Shown here: positions 8,359 through 18,943 of the stretch, piece by piece | Position numbering within the stretch: position 1 is the first letter of the stretch | How the letters are laid out: each line of letters starts with the position of its first letter | From: Methylobacterium nonmethylotrophicum | GTDB taxonomy: Bacteria; Pseudomonadota; Alphaproteobacteria; Rhizobiales; Beijerinckiaceae | Direction of reading: 5' to 3' | DNA length: 64,000 nucleotides | Assembly (NCBI RefSeq): GCF_004745635.1 | Contig: NZ_SRLB01000030.1 | Location: forward strand, 1 to 64,000 | Notes under the pieces: model-generated | Seen by the model: only the letters and a program-made list of their open reading frames with translations | The model's database searches: none | Told to the model about the DNA's origin: nothing | Position numbers and translations under genes: made by a program

Positions 8359-9453
8359 ATGAAGACGCGGATCACCGCCACGCTCGCCCTGATGATCATG
8401 GGCGCTCCCGCCGCCCTCGCGCAGGCCGTTCCCGCAGGGTATCCGGCCTCCTACAGCGAGGTCATCGACGCCGCCCACAAGGAGGGCGCGCTCTCGATCT
8501 ACGCCACCGCCGATGCCTCCGAGGTGTCCGACCTTCTCACCCAGTTCCGGGCGCTCTACCCGAAGCTGAAGGTCGAGTACGCCGACCAGAACTCGACCGA
8601 GCTCTACAGCCGCTACGTCGCCGAGGCGGCCGCGGGATCGACCGCCGACTTCATCTGGTCCTCGGCGATGGACCTCCAGATCAAGCTGGTCAACGACGGC
8701 TACGCCATGACCTACGCCTCGCCGGAGAAGGGCGCGCTGCCGGACTGGGCGAAGTGGAAGGACCAGGCCTACGGCACCACCGCCGAGCCGATCGTCTTCG
8801 CCTACAACAACCGCCTCGTGCCCGAGGCCGAGGTGCCGCGCGATCACGCCGCCTTCGCCAAGCTCCTCTCCCAGAAGAAGGACGCCTACAAGGGCAAGGT
8901 CACCTCCTACGACCCCGAGCGCTCCGGCGTCGGATTCCTCTACGTCACGCAGGACGTGCAGGTCAGCGCCCCGGCGACCTGGGAGACCGTCAAGGCGATG
9001 GGCCAGGCGGGAGCCAAGTTCTACACCTCGACCGGCGCGATGATGGAGCGCGTGGTCTCGGGCGAGCACACGCTCGCCTACAACATGATCGGCTCCTACG
9101 TCCTGCAGCGCAACCGCAAGGACCCGACCCTCGGCTACGTCCTGCCGAAGGACTACACGCTGGTGATGTCGCGCATCGCCTTCGTGTCGGCCAAGGCCAA
9201 GAACCCGAATGCGGCCAAGCTCTTCCTCGACTTCATGCTGTCGAAGGCGGCCCAGGTCGAGCTCGCCAAGAAGTCGATGACCTCGGTGCGCACCGACCTG
9301 CAGGACACGCACGGCATCACCAGCCTGCCGGGCGCCCGCGACGTCACGCTGCGGCCGATCCGCGTCGGGCCCGAGCTCCTGACCCAGCTCGACCAGATCA
9401 CCCGGCTGCGCTTCATCAAGCAGTGGCAGAAGACGCTCGCCGCGACGAACTGA
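8359..9453 (+). CDS. ABC importer substrate-binding protein (AfuA/FbpA-like)
   Basis: A 364-residue periplasmic protein with a clear signal peptide (MKTRITATLALMIMG, cleavage after ALAQA, about residue 22). The fold is the type-II binding protein of the iron(III)/phosphonate/thiamin-like cluster (KEGALSIYATADASEV, DFIWSSAMD, PEPIVFAYNN-like, and a C-terminal RFIKQWQKTLA). Sequence upstream of 8359 is open but lacks a signal peptide; the ATG has GGGAGGATCGC before it. First gene of a three-gene operon with a fused permease and an ATPase, divergent from a TctDE-like system. The substrate cannot be told from sequence: iron(III) chelate, organic acid or phosphonate are all possible. Confidence 0.88.
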   Translation: MKTRITATLALMIMGAPAALAQAVPAGYPASYSEVIDAAHKEGALSIYATADASEVSDLLTQFRALYPKLKVEYADQNSTELYSRYVAEAAAGSTADFIWSSAMDLQIKLVNDGYAMTYASPEKGALPDWAKWKDQAYGTTAEPIVFAYNNRLVPEAEVPRDHAAFAKLLSQKKDAYKGKVTSYDPERSGVGFLYVTQDVQVSAPATWETVKAMGQAGAKFYTSTGAMMERVVSGEHTLAYNMIGSYVLQRNRKDPTLGYVLPKDYTLVMSRIAFVSAKAKNPNAAKLFLDFMLSKAAQVELAKKSMTSVRTDLQDTHGITSLPGARDVTLRPIRVGPELLTQLDQITRLRFIKQWQKTLAATN

Positions 9454-9476
9454 GACACCGTTGAACTGAAACGCCG

Positions 9477-11139
9477 ATGTCCAAGCCGTTCCGCATCGCG
9501 ATCATTCTCGCGACCACGCTGATGATCCTCGGCCCCGTGGGCCTGGTGATCTATCAGAGCTTCCTCAGCGGCCCGTTCTTCCAGCCGTCGAGCACGCTCA
9601 CCCTGCAGGCCTACGAGTTCGTCCTGTTCGAGGAGGACGACTTTCGCGAGGCCTTCGTCAACTCGGCGATCATCGCGACGGGGATGACCCTGATCGCGGT
9701 GCCGCTCGGCTGCATCATGGCGTTCCTGCTGGTCCGCACCGACCTGCCGGGGCGCCGCTTCATCGAGCCGCTGGTGCTCGTGCCGATGTTCGTGTCCTCG
9801 GTGGTGCTGGCCTTCGGCTTCGTCGTGGCGCTGGGCCCCGTCGGCATCGTCAGCGTCTGGGTGAAGGGCCTCGTCGGCACCATCCCCTGGTACCTGTACT
9901 CGAAGACCGCGCTCATCCTCATCGCGGGGCTTACCCACGTGCCCCACGTCTTCCTCTACGCCTCGTCGGCCCTGCGCTCGCTCGGCTCCGACGTCGAGGA
10001 GGCGGCGCGCTCCTCCGGCGCCGGCCCGTTGCGGGTGGCGCTCACGGTCAGCCTGCCGATGATCATGCCGAGCATCCTCTACGCGACGGTGCTGGTGTTC
10101 TTCCTCGGCTTCGAGCTGTTCGGCCTGCCGCTGGTCCTCGGCGACCCCGAGCGGATCCTGGTGCTCGCCACCTACCTCTACAAGCTCACGAACAAGCTCG
10201 GCACCCCGTCCTACGACCTGATGGCGGTGGTGGTGGTGTCGATCATCTTCGTGACGCTGCCGCTGGTCTACACCCAGCGCAAGCTGCTGGCCGCCGCCAA
10301 CCGCTACGTCGCGGTCAAGGGCAAGGCGAGCGCCCAGAAGCCGCTCGCCATCGGCGCCTGGCGCTGGCCGGCCGCGGCGCTCATCGTCGCCTGGCTCGGC
10401 GTCACGGTGGTGATCCCGGTCACCGCGCTCGTGCTGCGCTCGTTCCTCTCCACCTGGGGCGAGGGCGTCGCGATCTGGCCGAACCTGACGCTCAACCACT
10501 TCCGCGAGCTGATGCACTACCCGAACCTGGTGCGCGGCATCGTCAACACCCTGCTCATCGCCTCGGTTGGCGGCGCGCTGTCGGTGGCCTTCTACGCCCT
10601 CGTCAACCTCGCTCTCCACCGCTGGCGCTCGCGCTGGACCAGCCTGATGGACTACCTGGTGCTGGTGCCGCGCGCCATGCCGGGCCTGATCGCCGGTCTC
10701 GCGATGTTCTGGGTGTTCCTGTTCACCCCGGCACTGCAGCCCCTGCGCCAGACCCTGTTCAGCCTGTGGCTCGCCTACACCCTGGTCTGGCTCGCCTACG
10801 GCATGCGCCTGGTGAGCGCCTCGCTGCTCCAGATCGGCCCGGAGCTGGAGGAGGCCGGGCGGGTCGTCGGGGCCCGCCCCGCCCAGGTCAGCCGCGACGT
10901 CACGCTGCCGCTGATCAAGGCCGGCCTGATCGGCTCCTGGGTGCTGATCTTCGTGACCTTCATCCGCGAGTACTCGACCGGCGTCTACCTGCTCAGCCCC
11001 GGCACCGAGGTCATCGGCTCGCTCCTGGTCTCGCTCTGGGGCACCGGCGCCGTCGACCTCGTCACCGCCCTCTCCACCGTCAACCTCGCCCTCATCCTGC
11101 TCGGCCTCGGGCTGATGTACGCCCTCGGGAACAAGCGTC

Positions 11140-11147
<8 letters not shown>
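9477..11147 (+). CDS. ABC transporter permease, two fused domains
   Basis: A 556-residue inner-membrane protein with two copies of the binding-protein-dependent permease domain, each with about six membrane segments and an EAA loop (EEAARSSGAGPLRVALTV near residue 175 and EEAGRVVGARPAQVSRDV near 455). Such double permeases (FbpB/ThiP type) work without a second permease gene, matching the operon, which has one only. It begins 23 bp after the binding-protein gene and its end overlaps the ATPase start by 8 bp. Confidence 0.92.
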
Positions 11148-12204
<1,057 letters not shown>

Positions 12205-12613
12205 CGCGGCAGCCATCCCCGCGGCCGGCCCCAGGGGGCGGTCGCGCGGACCTCACGCAAGAAGACGCAAGTCCTGAACCGGAACGCGGCGCGCCGTGCC
12301 GCGTGACGAGGTCGCGCGCCGCCAAGGCGTCCGGGGAAGGCCATCCATCACTGTTGTATTTCTGCACGATCCCGCGATACACCTGCGTCACTTTTCTGAA
12401 AGAACCAGCAACAAAGATTGCGGTTCAGACACGATTGCTGTAGTTACGTAACGTTCCTGATCGACAGAACACAGAGACTAAATTCCTCTCATCGTCATCC
12501 GACGTGACTCCCGGACCGCCGCGCGGCGGTGCCGAGGCGGGCGTTCGGGATGCCGCACCGATCGGGACGAGACGCGAAGAACGCCGGACGACCGGCCGCC
12601 AAGGGGGCCATTC
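12205..12613. other. Spacer with AT-rich promoter zone and a GTTACGTAAC palindrome
   Basis: No gene is seen. The right half (about 12345-12490) is relatively AT-rich and should carry the porin promoter. It includes the perfect 10-bp palindrome GTTACGTAAC at 12443-12452. Confidence 0.35.
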
Positions 12614-14224
12614 ATGACGATCATCAAGGGGATCCTGCTCGCATCCGCGGCCGGGCTGGCCGTCGCGCCGGCGGCGCGCGCCGCCGATCTGCCGGCCAAG
12701 AAGGCCGCGCCGGTCGAGTACGTCCGGGTGTGCTCGGCCTACGGGGCCGGCTTCTTCTTCATCCCCGGCACCGATACCTGCCTGCGCGTCTCCGGCCGCG
12801 CCCGGTTCGAGTACGGCTATCAGGGCGCCTATACCCGCTCCGGCACCACCGGCGACTACAGCGGCTACCGGTCGATCGGCCGCCTCAACCTCGACGCCCG
12901 CACGCAGACCGCCTACGGCACGCTGCGCGCCTTCGTGCGCTTCGAGCTCGCCTCCCGCACCGGCATCCCGACGATGCATTCGGGCACGCAGAACCGCATC
13001 GCCCAGGCCTTCCCGGCGCTCGGCGTCGACACGTTCGGCCGCGCCCAGCAATTCGTGAACGTCGACAAGGCCTTCATCCAGTTCGCCGGCCTCACCGCCG
13101 GTCGCGCGGCCTCGTTCTACGACTTCTACGCCCACGACTTCGAGTACATCGCCGCCACGATGAGCTCGGACGTCGCCTCGACGAACCTCGCCGCCTACAC
13201 GGCGACCCTCGGGCAGGGCTTCTCGGCCACGATCTCGGTCGAGGATCCGATCTTCCGCAAGACCCCGACCTTCGCGGCGACGAGCACGGCCGGCTTTCCG
13301 GCCTCGACCGCGCTCGCGCCGATCTTCCTCGGCTACAGCGCGGCCGGGGTGCCGACCGGCGTCGGCTTCACCGACGTGATCCAGCGCTCCCGGATGCCGG
13401 ATTTCGTCGGCGTCCTGCGCTACGACGGGGGCTGGGGCTCGGCCCAGGTCTCGGCCGCCGTGCACGACATCAATACCGGCAACGCGGTCCCGGGCAACTT
13501 CACGGGAACGAATCTCGGGGTCGCCCTCAGCGACGCGAACCGGCGCACCCTCGCCCGGACCCCGACGGAGTACGGCTGGGCGGTCCAGGGCGGCGTGAAG
13601 GTCAACCTGCCCTTCCTGGCCAAAGGCGACGCCCTGTACCTGCAGGGCGCGTACGGCGAGGGCGCCAGCCTGTATACCGGCGTGACCTCCTACATGGGTT
13701 CCTACAGCGCCAGCGCCTCGTCGATCCAGGGCTCGGCCTTCAGCCAGTTCTTCAGCGACGCGACGCTCAACCCCTTCACCAACCGGCTCGAGCTCTCGAC
13801 CAGCTTCTCGGCGGTGGCCTCGCTGCTGCACTACTGGACGCCGGAACTGCGCTCGGCGGTGTTCGGCTCCTACGGCGAGGTCAAGTTCGCCCAGGGCGCC
13901 CGCGCCGCCCAAGGGGCCTATTTCGGCGTGACCGGCACCGGCCCGGGCACGCCCGGGACGCGCTTCTACGCCCTGAGCCAGACCCTGCGCGACAGCTACC
14001 GCTTCGTGGTCGGCGGCAGCCTGATCTGGTCGCCGGTCCGCGACCTCGATATCGGCGCGGAGGCGATGTACACCCGCTACGGCGTGCAGAATGGGCGCGT
14101 GCTCGACCTCAGCCGCTACCCGAACCAGACCGCCGCCTACGTGAACAACTTGGCGAACCCGGTCTTCACGACCTCCAGCGTCGACGCGGTCCAGGTGCGC
14201 GCGCGCATCCAGCGGGACTTCTGA
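12614..14224 (+). CDS. Alphaproteobacterial outer-membrane porin (Porin_2/Omp2b type)
   Basis: A 536-residue porin with a cleavable signal peptide (about 23 residues ending ARAADLP). The N-terminus shows the family landmark around residues 40-65: a Cys, then YGAGFFFIPGTDTCLRVSG. Alternating hydrophobic strands run to a terminal Phe, the outer-membrane sorting signal (IQRDF). The two Cys flanking the landmark are conserved in the family. It would form a trimeric general-diffusion channel. AAGGGGGCC lies just before the ATG. It is monocistronic. Confidence 0.92.
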   Translation: MTIIKGILLASAAGLAVAPAARAADLPAKKAAPVEYVRVCSAYGAGFFFIPGTDTCLRVSGRARFEYGYQGAYTRSGTTGDYSGYRSIGRLNLDARTQTAYGTLRAFVRFELASRTGIPTMHSGTQNRIAQAFPALGVDTFGRAQQFVNVDKAFIQFAGLTAGRAASFYDFYAHDFEYIAATMSSDVASTNLAAYTATLGQGFSATISVEDPIFRKTPTFAATSTAGFPASTALAPIFLGYSAAGVPTGVGFTDVIQRSRMPDFVGVLRYDGGWGSAQVSAAVHDINTGNAVPGNFTGTNLGVALSDANRRTLARTPTEYGWAVQGGVKVNLPFLAKGDALYLQGAYGEGASLYTGVTSYMGSYSASASSIQGSAFSQFFSDATLNPFTNRLELSTSFSAVASLLHYWTPELRSAVFGSYGEVKFAQGARAAQGAYFGVTGTGPGTPGTRFYALSQTLRDSYRFVVGGSLIWSPVRDLDIGAEAMYTRYGVQNGRVLDLSRYPNQTAAYVNNLANPVFTTSSVDAVQVRARIQRDF

Positions 14225-14274
14225 ACCGATCGCGGATGCGGGGACCGGCGCGACCTCGACGCGCCGGTCCCCGG

Positions 14275-15051
14275 TCAGACCACGACCGCGACCTTCGCGC
14301 CGTCCATCGTGAGGTTCACGCCGGTGACGTAGCTCGCCCTCGCGGAGGCCAGGAACACGACCGCCGCGGCGATCTCCTCCGGCTCGGCCATGCGCCCGAG
14401 CGGGATTCCGGCCTCCGCCAGGGCCTGCGCCTCGGCGACCGCGATGCCCTGCAGGGCCGCCTCGGCCTGCATGCCCTCGGCCACCCGGTCCGTCCGGGTC
14501 AGGCCGGGACTCACGCCGACGACCCGGACGCCCTGCCCCGCATAGGCCTGGGCGAGGCCCGCCGTCGCCAGCATCAGGGCGGCGTTGGCGGCCCCGCCGG
14601 CGATGTGGGTGGGGGCCGCCACCTTGCCGCCATTGCCGATGACGTTGACGATCACGCCGGTTCCGCGCGCCGCCATCCGCTTCACCGCCGGATCGAACAC
14701 GTTGACGTAGGTGAAGAGCTTGGCGTCGAAGGCGGCGCGCCAGCGCTCGGGCGTGAGGTCGGCGGGCGGGACCCGCCGCGCGGCGCCCGCGCTGTTCACC
14801 AGCACGTCGGTGGGCCCAAGCTCGGCCTCCAGCGCGTCGAGGGCGGCGAGCGCCTGACCCGGGTCGACGAGGTCGGCGGCGTAGCCCGCCACCGCGCCGA
14901 GCGCGGCGCGGGCGCGGTCGAGATTGGCCTGCGAGCGCGAGACGATCCCGACCTTCGCGCCCTCCTCCAGGAAGGCGCGGGCGCAGGCAAGGCCGATCCC
15001 CTTCGAGCCGCCGGTGATCAGCACGACCTTGCCGTCGAGTCCGAGCTTCAT
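14275..15051 (-). CDS. SDR-family protein with atypical active site
   Basis: A 258-residue Rossmann-fold protein with the NAD(P)-binding motif GGSKGIG near residue 14, NSAG-like NSAGAA near 85, and the end of the fold at YVTGVNLTMDGAK. The catalytic YxxxK motif is not present where expected: the stretch reads APTHIAGGAANAALML, with His and Gly in place of Tyr and Lys. It may be a divergent or non-canonical SDR. It converges with the porin gene across about 50 bp. Confidence 0.82.
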   Translation of the reverse strand: MKLGLDGKVVLITGGSKGIGLACARAFLEEGAKVGIVSRSQANLDRARAALGAVAGYAADLVDPGQALAALDALEAELGPTDVLVNSAGAARRVPPADLTPERWRAAFDAKLFTYVNVFDPAVKRMAARGTGVIVNVIGNGGKVAAPTHIAGGAANAALMLATAGLAQAYAGQGVRVVGVSPGLTRTDRVAEGMQAEAALQGIAVAEAQALAEAGIPLGRMAEPEEIAAAVVFLASARASYVTGVNLTMDGAKVAVVV

Positions 15052-15271
15052 CGTGGTCCCTCCCCTATTGGTCCTGCGCGCCGAGGCTGTCTCGCGTCAC
15101 GCCGCAGCCCGGAATCGTCTGTTGATCTGGTTGTCAAGGAGTCCCGTTCCGCCGTGGCGGGATGCGGGGTCTGGAGGGCGATCCGGAGCCCCGCCGTCTT
15201 CCCGCTCCGCCCCGCCCCTGCTTCAGGATCTCGCGCGGGCGCCGGTGATTCGCCCGCCCGGGAGGCAGCGC

Positions 15272-15904
15272 ATGAGCGACGAACTCGTCTTCTACACCCA
15301 CCCGATGTCCCGCGGGCGCATCGTCCGCTGGATGCTGGAGGAGGTCGGGGCGACCTACCGCACCGAGATCCTCGGCTACGGCGCAGCGATGCGGGATGCG
15401 GCCTACCGGGCGATCAACCCTCTGGCGAAGGTGCCGGCCCTGCGCCATCGCGGCGTCACCGTGACCGAGACGGCGGCGATCTGCGCCTACCTGGCCGACG
15501 CCTACCCGCAGGCCGGTCTCGCCCCGGCGCCGGAGAGCCCCGCGCGCGGCGCCTATTACCGCTGGCTGTTCTTCGCCGCCGGACCGGTCGAGGCGGCAGT
15601 GACCAACGCGGCCCTCGGCGTCGCCGTGCCGGAGGAACGGCGCGGCATGGTCGGCTACGGCAGCCTGGCCGAGGTCCTCGACGCCCTCGAGGACGCCGTC
15701 GCGAAATCCGAGTATCTCGCCGGCGGGCGCTTCTCGGCCGCCGACCTCTACCTCGGCTCGCACCTGATGTGGGGGATGCAGTTCGGCTCGATCGAACGGC
15801 GGCCCGCCTACGAGGCCTACGTTGCACGCCTCGCCGGCCGCCCGGCGGCCGTGCGGGCGCGGCAGATCGACGACCGGATCATCGCCGAGACGCAGAAGGG
15901 CTGA
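15272..15904 (+). CDS. Glutathione S-transferase family protein
   Basis: A 210-residue cytosolic protein. The N-terminal thioredoxin-like domain (residues 5-80) begins FYTHPMSRGRIVRW, with a Ser in the position of the GSH-activating residue, cis-Pro in KVPAL and ETAAICAYLAD contacting glutathione. The C-terminal domain is helical (FSAADLYLG). The start at 15272 has GGGAGGCAGCG upstream; the open frame is longer but unsupported. Substrate unknown. Confidence 0.9.
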   Translation: MSDELVFYTHPMSRGRIVRWMLEEVGATYRTEILGYGAAMRDAAYRAINPLAKVPALRHRGVTVTETAAICAYLADAYPQAGLAPAPESPARGAYYRWLFFAAGPVEAAVTNAALGVAVPEERRGMVGYGSLAEVLDALEDAVAKSEYLAGGRFSAADLYLGSHLMWGMQFGSIERRPAYEAYVARLAGRPAAVRARQIDDRIIAETQKG

Positions 15905-15994
15905 GGGCGGGATGCGGAGGGAACGTCCGGCGCCCGGCCGCGTTCGCACCGCGACGCAGCGGAAACGCCCGCGACGAGACCTGACGGAGATCCC

Positions 15995-16237
15995 ATGGCC
16001 AACGACCTCATCCACGACGTGTTCGGCGGCGAGCGCAACCTGACCACCAAGGAGCGGACCATCTCGGTCGTGCTCGGCCTCGGCCTCGCCGCCGCGGCGG
16101 CGCAGCCGCGCCCGAACAAGTTCCTGAGCCTCGCGGCCCTGGTCGCCGGCTCGCTCCTGGCGATCCGCGGCGCCACCGGCCACTGCGCCGCCAAGTCGCT
16201 CATGAACGGCGGCTCCCACGCGCCGGTGCGGATCTGA
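15995..16237 (+). CDS. Small DUF2892 membrane protein
   Basis: An 80-residue protein with two hydrophobic helices (about 22-40 and 45-62) and ERTISVVLGLGLA near its start, matching the DUF2892/YgaP-type membrane domain without the rhodanese part. RBS GACGGAG precedes the ATG. Function unknown; probably an inner-membrane protein. A strong terminator follows. Confidence 0.75.
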   Translation: MANDLIHDVFGGERNLTTKERTISVVLGLGLAAAAAQPRPNKFLSLAALVAGSLLAIRGATGHCAAKSLMNGGSHAPVRI

Positions 16238-16298
16238 CGAGAGCCCGGGGCGCCCGCGCGGCGCCCCGGCTCCCGCAGGCGCCCCATCCACGATGAAG

Positions 16299-16332
16299 AA
16301 AGGCCCGCACCGGGATGCCGGTGCGGGCCTTT
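16299..16332. terminator. Bidirectional intrinsic terminator
   Basis: A perfect 15-bp stem (AAAGGCCCGCACCGG and its complement) closes on a 4-nt loop, with A-rich sequence on the left and T-rich on the right. It can therefore terminate both the DUF2892 gene and the convergent GlsB gene. Confidence 0.88.
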
Positions 16333-16381
16333 CCTCAATCCGTGGGGGGAGCCGGCGGGAGCCCGCCGGCCCGGAGGCGTG

Positions 16382-16654
16382 TCAGAGGACCGTGCTGCGG
16401 CGGCGGCCCTGGATGAAGCCGAAGATCGCCAGCACGATCACCGCGCCGATGACCGAGGCGATCAGGCCCGCGCCCTCGTTCGGCGGGTACCAGCCGGTGA
16501 CCTGTCCCAGGAACGTCGCCACGAAGGCGCCGACGATGCCGAGAAGCGTGGTCATGATGAAGCCGCTCGGCTCGTTCGCCGAGCCGGGCATGATGAACTT
16601 CGCGATGACACCGGCGACGAAGCCGATGATGATGGTCCACAGGATCGCAAGCAT
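16382..16654 (-). CDS. GlsB/YeaQ/YmgE-family stress membrane protein
   Basis: A 90-residue, three-helix inner-membrane protein of the transglycosylase-associated family: IIIGFVAGVIAKFIMPG, then GFIMTTLLGIVGAFVATFLG, then GAVIVLAIFGFIQGRRR. Family members are induced by stress; the biochemical role is not established. The ATG at 16654 is where the family begins; upstream in-frame codons are unsupported. Confidence 0.88.
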   Translation of the reverse strand: MLAILWTIIIGFVAGVIAKFIMPGSANEPSGFIMTTLLGIVGAFVATFLGQVTGWYPPNEGAGLIASVIGAVIVLAIFGFIQGRRRSTVL

Positions 16655-16838
16655 GGGTGCTGCCCTTCGGCTCCGCTTCGATGGGTGACAAACGCGCAGC
16701 CTGTGCCGGTGGTTGCGCCGGGGTTCGGCCTTCACGCTCCGCTTCGCGCGTTCCCCGCGGCGGGAGGCCCTTTACGCCGGGCGCGGTTCGGCGGCACAAG
16801 GCGCCGGAGCGCCGTTCCAGAGCCTCGAGGAGTTCCCG

Positions 16839-17198
16839 ATGACCATCACGCGTTTCGAGACCGGCACCCGGATGAGCCAGGCGGTGGTTCATAACGGCAC
16901 CGTCTACCTGGCCGGCCAGGTCGCGGACCAGGTCTCGAACAACGAGGGCGTCGAGGCGCAGACCAAGGACATCCTGGGCCAGATCGACGCGCTGCTGGCG
17001 AGCGTCGGCAGCGACAAGACCCGGCTCCTCTCGGCCACGATCTACCTCGCCGACATGTCGACCTTCGCGGAGATGAACCGGGCCTGGGACGGTTGGGTCG
17101 CGGCCGGCCATGCCCCGGCCCGCGCCACCGTCGAGGCGAAGCTCGCCGGCCCGCAATACCGGGTCGAGATCTCGATCATCGCCGCGACCGGGGCCTGA
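16839..17198 (+). CDS. RidA-family enamine/imine deaminase
   Basis: A 119-residue YjgF/RidA protein. The fold marker VYLAGQVAD is near residue 27 and the substrate-binding Arg lies in HAPARATVEAKLAGP near residue 92. RidA proteins hydrolyse reactive 2-aminoacrylate-type imines from PLP enzymes; close paralogs act on related metabolites. A GAGGAG sits 8 nt before the ATG. The polyamine-binding-protein gene starts 2 bp after its stop, suggesting a joint role in amine use. Confidence 0.88.
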   Translation: MTITRFETGTRMSQAVVHNGTVYLAGQVADQVSNNEGVEAQTKDILGQIDALLASVGSDKTRLLSATIYLADMSTFAEMNRAWDGWVAAGHAPARATVEAKLAGPQYRVEISIIAATGA

Positions 17199-17200
17199 GG

Positions 17201-18310
17201 ATGCGGCTCCTCCGGCGCGGTGTCCTGCGGGCGGCTGCCTCTCTCCTCGCTCTCGCGGCGGCGCCCGCGGCCCTGGCCGCGCCGGAGCGGGTCGTCAACA
17301 TCTACAACTGGTCGGATTATATCGACCCCAAGATGCTCGACGCGTTCACGCGCGAGACCGGCATCAAGGTCGTGTACGACACCTACGACACCAACGAGAT
17401 CGTCGAGACCAAGCTGCTCGCCGGCCGCTCGGGCTACGACATCGTGGTGCCGTCCGGCCCGTTCCTGCAGCGCCTGATCAAGGCGGGGGCCTTCCAGCCC
17501 CTCGACAAGGCGAAGCTGCCGAACCTCAGGCACGCCTGGCCCGAGGTGACGGCACGGCTCGCCACCTACGACCCCGGCAACGTCTACGCCGTCGACTACA
17601 TGTGGGGCACCACCGGCATCGGGGTGAACACCGCGCTGGTCCGCGAGCGCCTCGGGGCGAACCAGCCGCTCAACACCTGGGACATCGTCCTGCGCCCGGA
17701 GCTGATCGCCAAGCTCAAGGATTGCGGCGTCACGATGCTGGACTCGCCCGAGGACATCGTTCCGAGCGTGCTCCAGGCCCTGGGCTTGAAGCCCGATTCG
17801 CGCCGTACCGACGACCTCGACAAGGCCGGCGAGGCGCTGTTCCGCATCCGCGGCGCGGTGCAGAAGTTCCATTCCTCGGAATACATCAACCAGCTCGCCA
17901 ACGGCGACGTCTGCCTGTCGGTCGGCTATTCGGGCGACGTGCTGCAGGCGCGCCGGCGCGCCCGCGAGGCCAAGAACGACGTCGACATCGCCTACATCAT
18001 CCCGCAGCAGGGCGCCCTGATGTGGTTCGACGCCTTCGCGATCCCGAAGGACGCCGCCCATGCCGCGGAGGCCCACGCCTTCATCGACTTCATGATGCGC
18101 CCCGAGGTGGCGGCGGCCAACACCAACTTCGTGGCTTACGCGAGCGGCAACCTCGCGGCCAAGGCCCTGGTGAAGCCCGAGATCCTCTCGGATCCGGGCA
18201 TCTACCCGGACGAGGCCACCTTCCGCCGGCTGTTCACCAACACCGCCTACGACGACCGGACCCAGCGGGTGGTGACCCGGCTCTGGACCCGGGTGCGCAC
18301 CGGGCGCTGA
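17201..18310 (+). CDS. PotF/PotD-like polyamine-binding periplasmic protein
   Basis: A 369-residue binding protein with an export signal containing adjacent arginines (LLRRGVLRAAAS, cleavage near residue 27). The family opening is VNIYNWSDYIDPKMLDAF; ligand-pocket features include YDTYDTNEIVETKLLAG, YMWGTTGIGVN and VGYSGDV. It belongs to the spermidine/putrescine-binding family of ABC importers. No permease or ATPase genes are beside it, so it must pair with components elsewhere. Confidence 0.88.
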   Translation: MRLLRRGVLRAAASLLALAAAPAALAAPERVVNIYNWSDYIDPKMLDAFTRETGIKVVYDTYDTNEIVETKLLAGRSGYDIVVPSGPFLQRLIKAGAFQPLDKAKLPNLRHAWPEVTARLATYDPGNVYAVDYMWGTTGIGVNTALVRERLGANQPLNTWDIVLRPELIAKLKDCGVTMLDSPEDIVPSVLQALGLKPDSRRTDDLDKAGEALFRIRGAVQKFHSSEYINQLANGDVCLSVGYSGDVLQARRRAREAKNDVDIAYIIPQQGALMWFDAFAIPKDAAHAAEAHAFIDFMMRPEVAAANTNFVAYASGNLAAKALVKPEILSDPGIYPDEATFRRLFTNTAYDDRTQRVVTRLWTRVRTGR

Positions 18311-18385
18311 CCGCGCCCTGCTCGCGGCCACGCTTAGGCCAAACGAACGGTACAGAAGCAGGGCCGTCCGTGCTACTTACGGTGC

Positions 18386-18892
18386 ATGGGCGATCCCTGC
18401 GAACCCGTCCTGCTGATGCTCCGGACCGCGCGAGAGGCGGTGACGCCCCTCGCCGGACAGCTCGCGGCCAAGGGTTACGGCGTCATCGACGCCGTGGGAC
18501 CCGAGCTGAGCCCGGCCCTCACCGCCCCGGGAATCGGGCTGCCGGTGGTCGACCTGGCGCTGGTGAGCGCGGACCTGTCCGCCTCGCCGGACCTGCCCGA
18601 GATCGCGGCGCGGCTGCGGGCGGCCTGGCCCCGGGTGCCGGTGGTGCGCCTGCCCACCCTCGCGCGCGACCGGAGCCTCGACGAGATCTGCGAGCAGCTG
18701 GACGAGATCGTCCTGGCGGTGGTCCAGAGCCGCGCCGACGCGGAGCGGCTGCGGGATGAGGCGCAGGGGCTCGCCGCGCAGGTCCGGCGGGCCCGCGCCG
18801 GGCTCGACGACGCCGTGGCGGATGCGCGGCGCCTGATGAGCGAGGCCCGGCACCTCTCCGATCGGGGCCGGCCCGGAAAGAGCTGGCCCTGA
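18386..18892 (+). CDS. Receiver-like protein with C-terminal coiled coil, function unknown
   Basis: A 168-residue protein. Residues 1-105 resemble a degenerate response-regulator receiver (alternating beta/alpha, ending VPVVRLPTLARDRSLDEIC), but without a clear phosphoacceptor Asp. Residues 110-155 are a charged heptad-like helix. It may be a pseudo-receiver or NasT-like remnant. The start has only a weak ribosome-binding site. Confidence 0.55.
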   Translation: MGDPCEPVLLMLRTAREAVTPLAGQLAAKGYGVIDAVGPELSPALTAPGIGLPVVDLALVSADLSASPDLPEIAARLRAAWPRVPVVRLPTLARDRSLDEICEQLDEIVLAVVQSRADAERLRDEAQGLAAQVRRARAGLDDAVADARRLMSEARHLSDRGRPGKSWP

Positions 18893-18943
18893 GGAGCCCG
18901 CTCTCCGGGAGCGGGCCGTTCAGTGCGGAGCTCGCGCCGGGCC

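Noticed and set aside
12529..15984. A 1151-codon plus-strand frame
   Set aside because: It runs through the porin, the antisense of the SDR and the GST in the wrong frame; low-complexity Arg/Pro composition and no family match.
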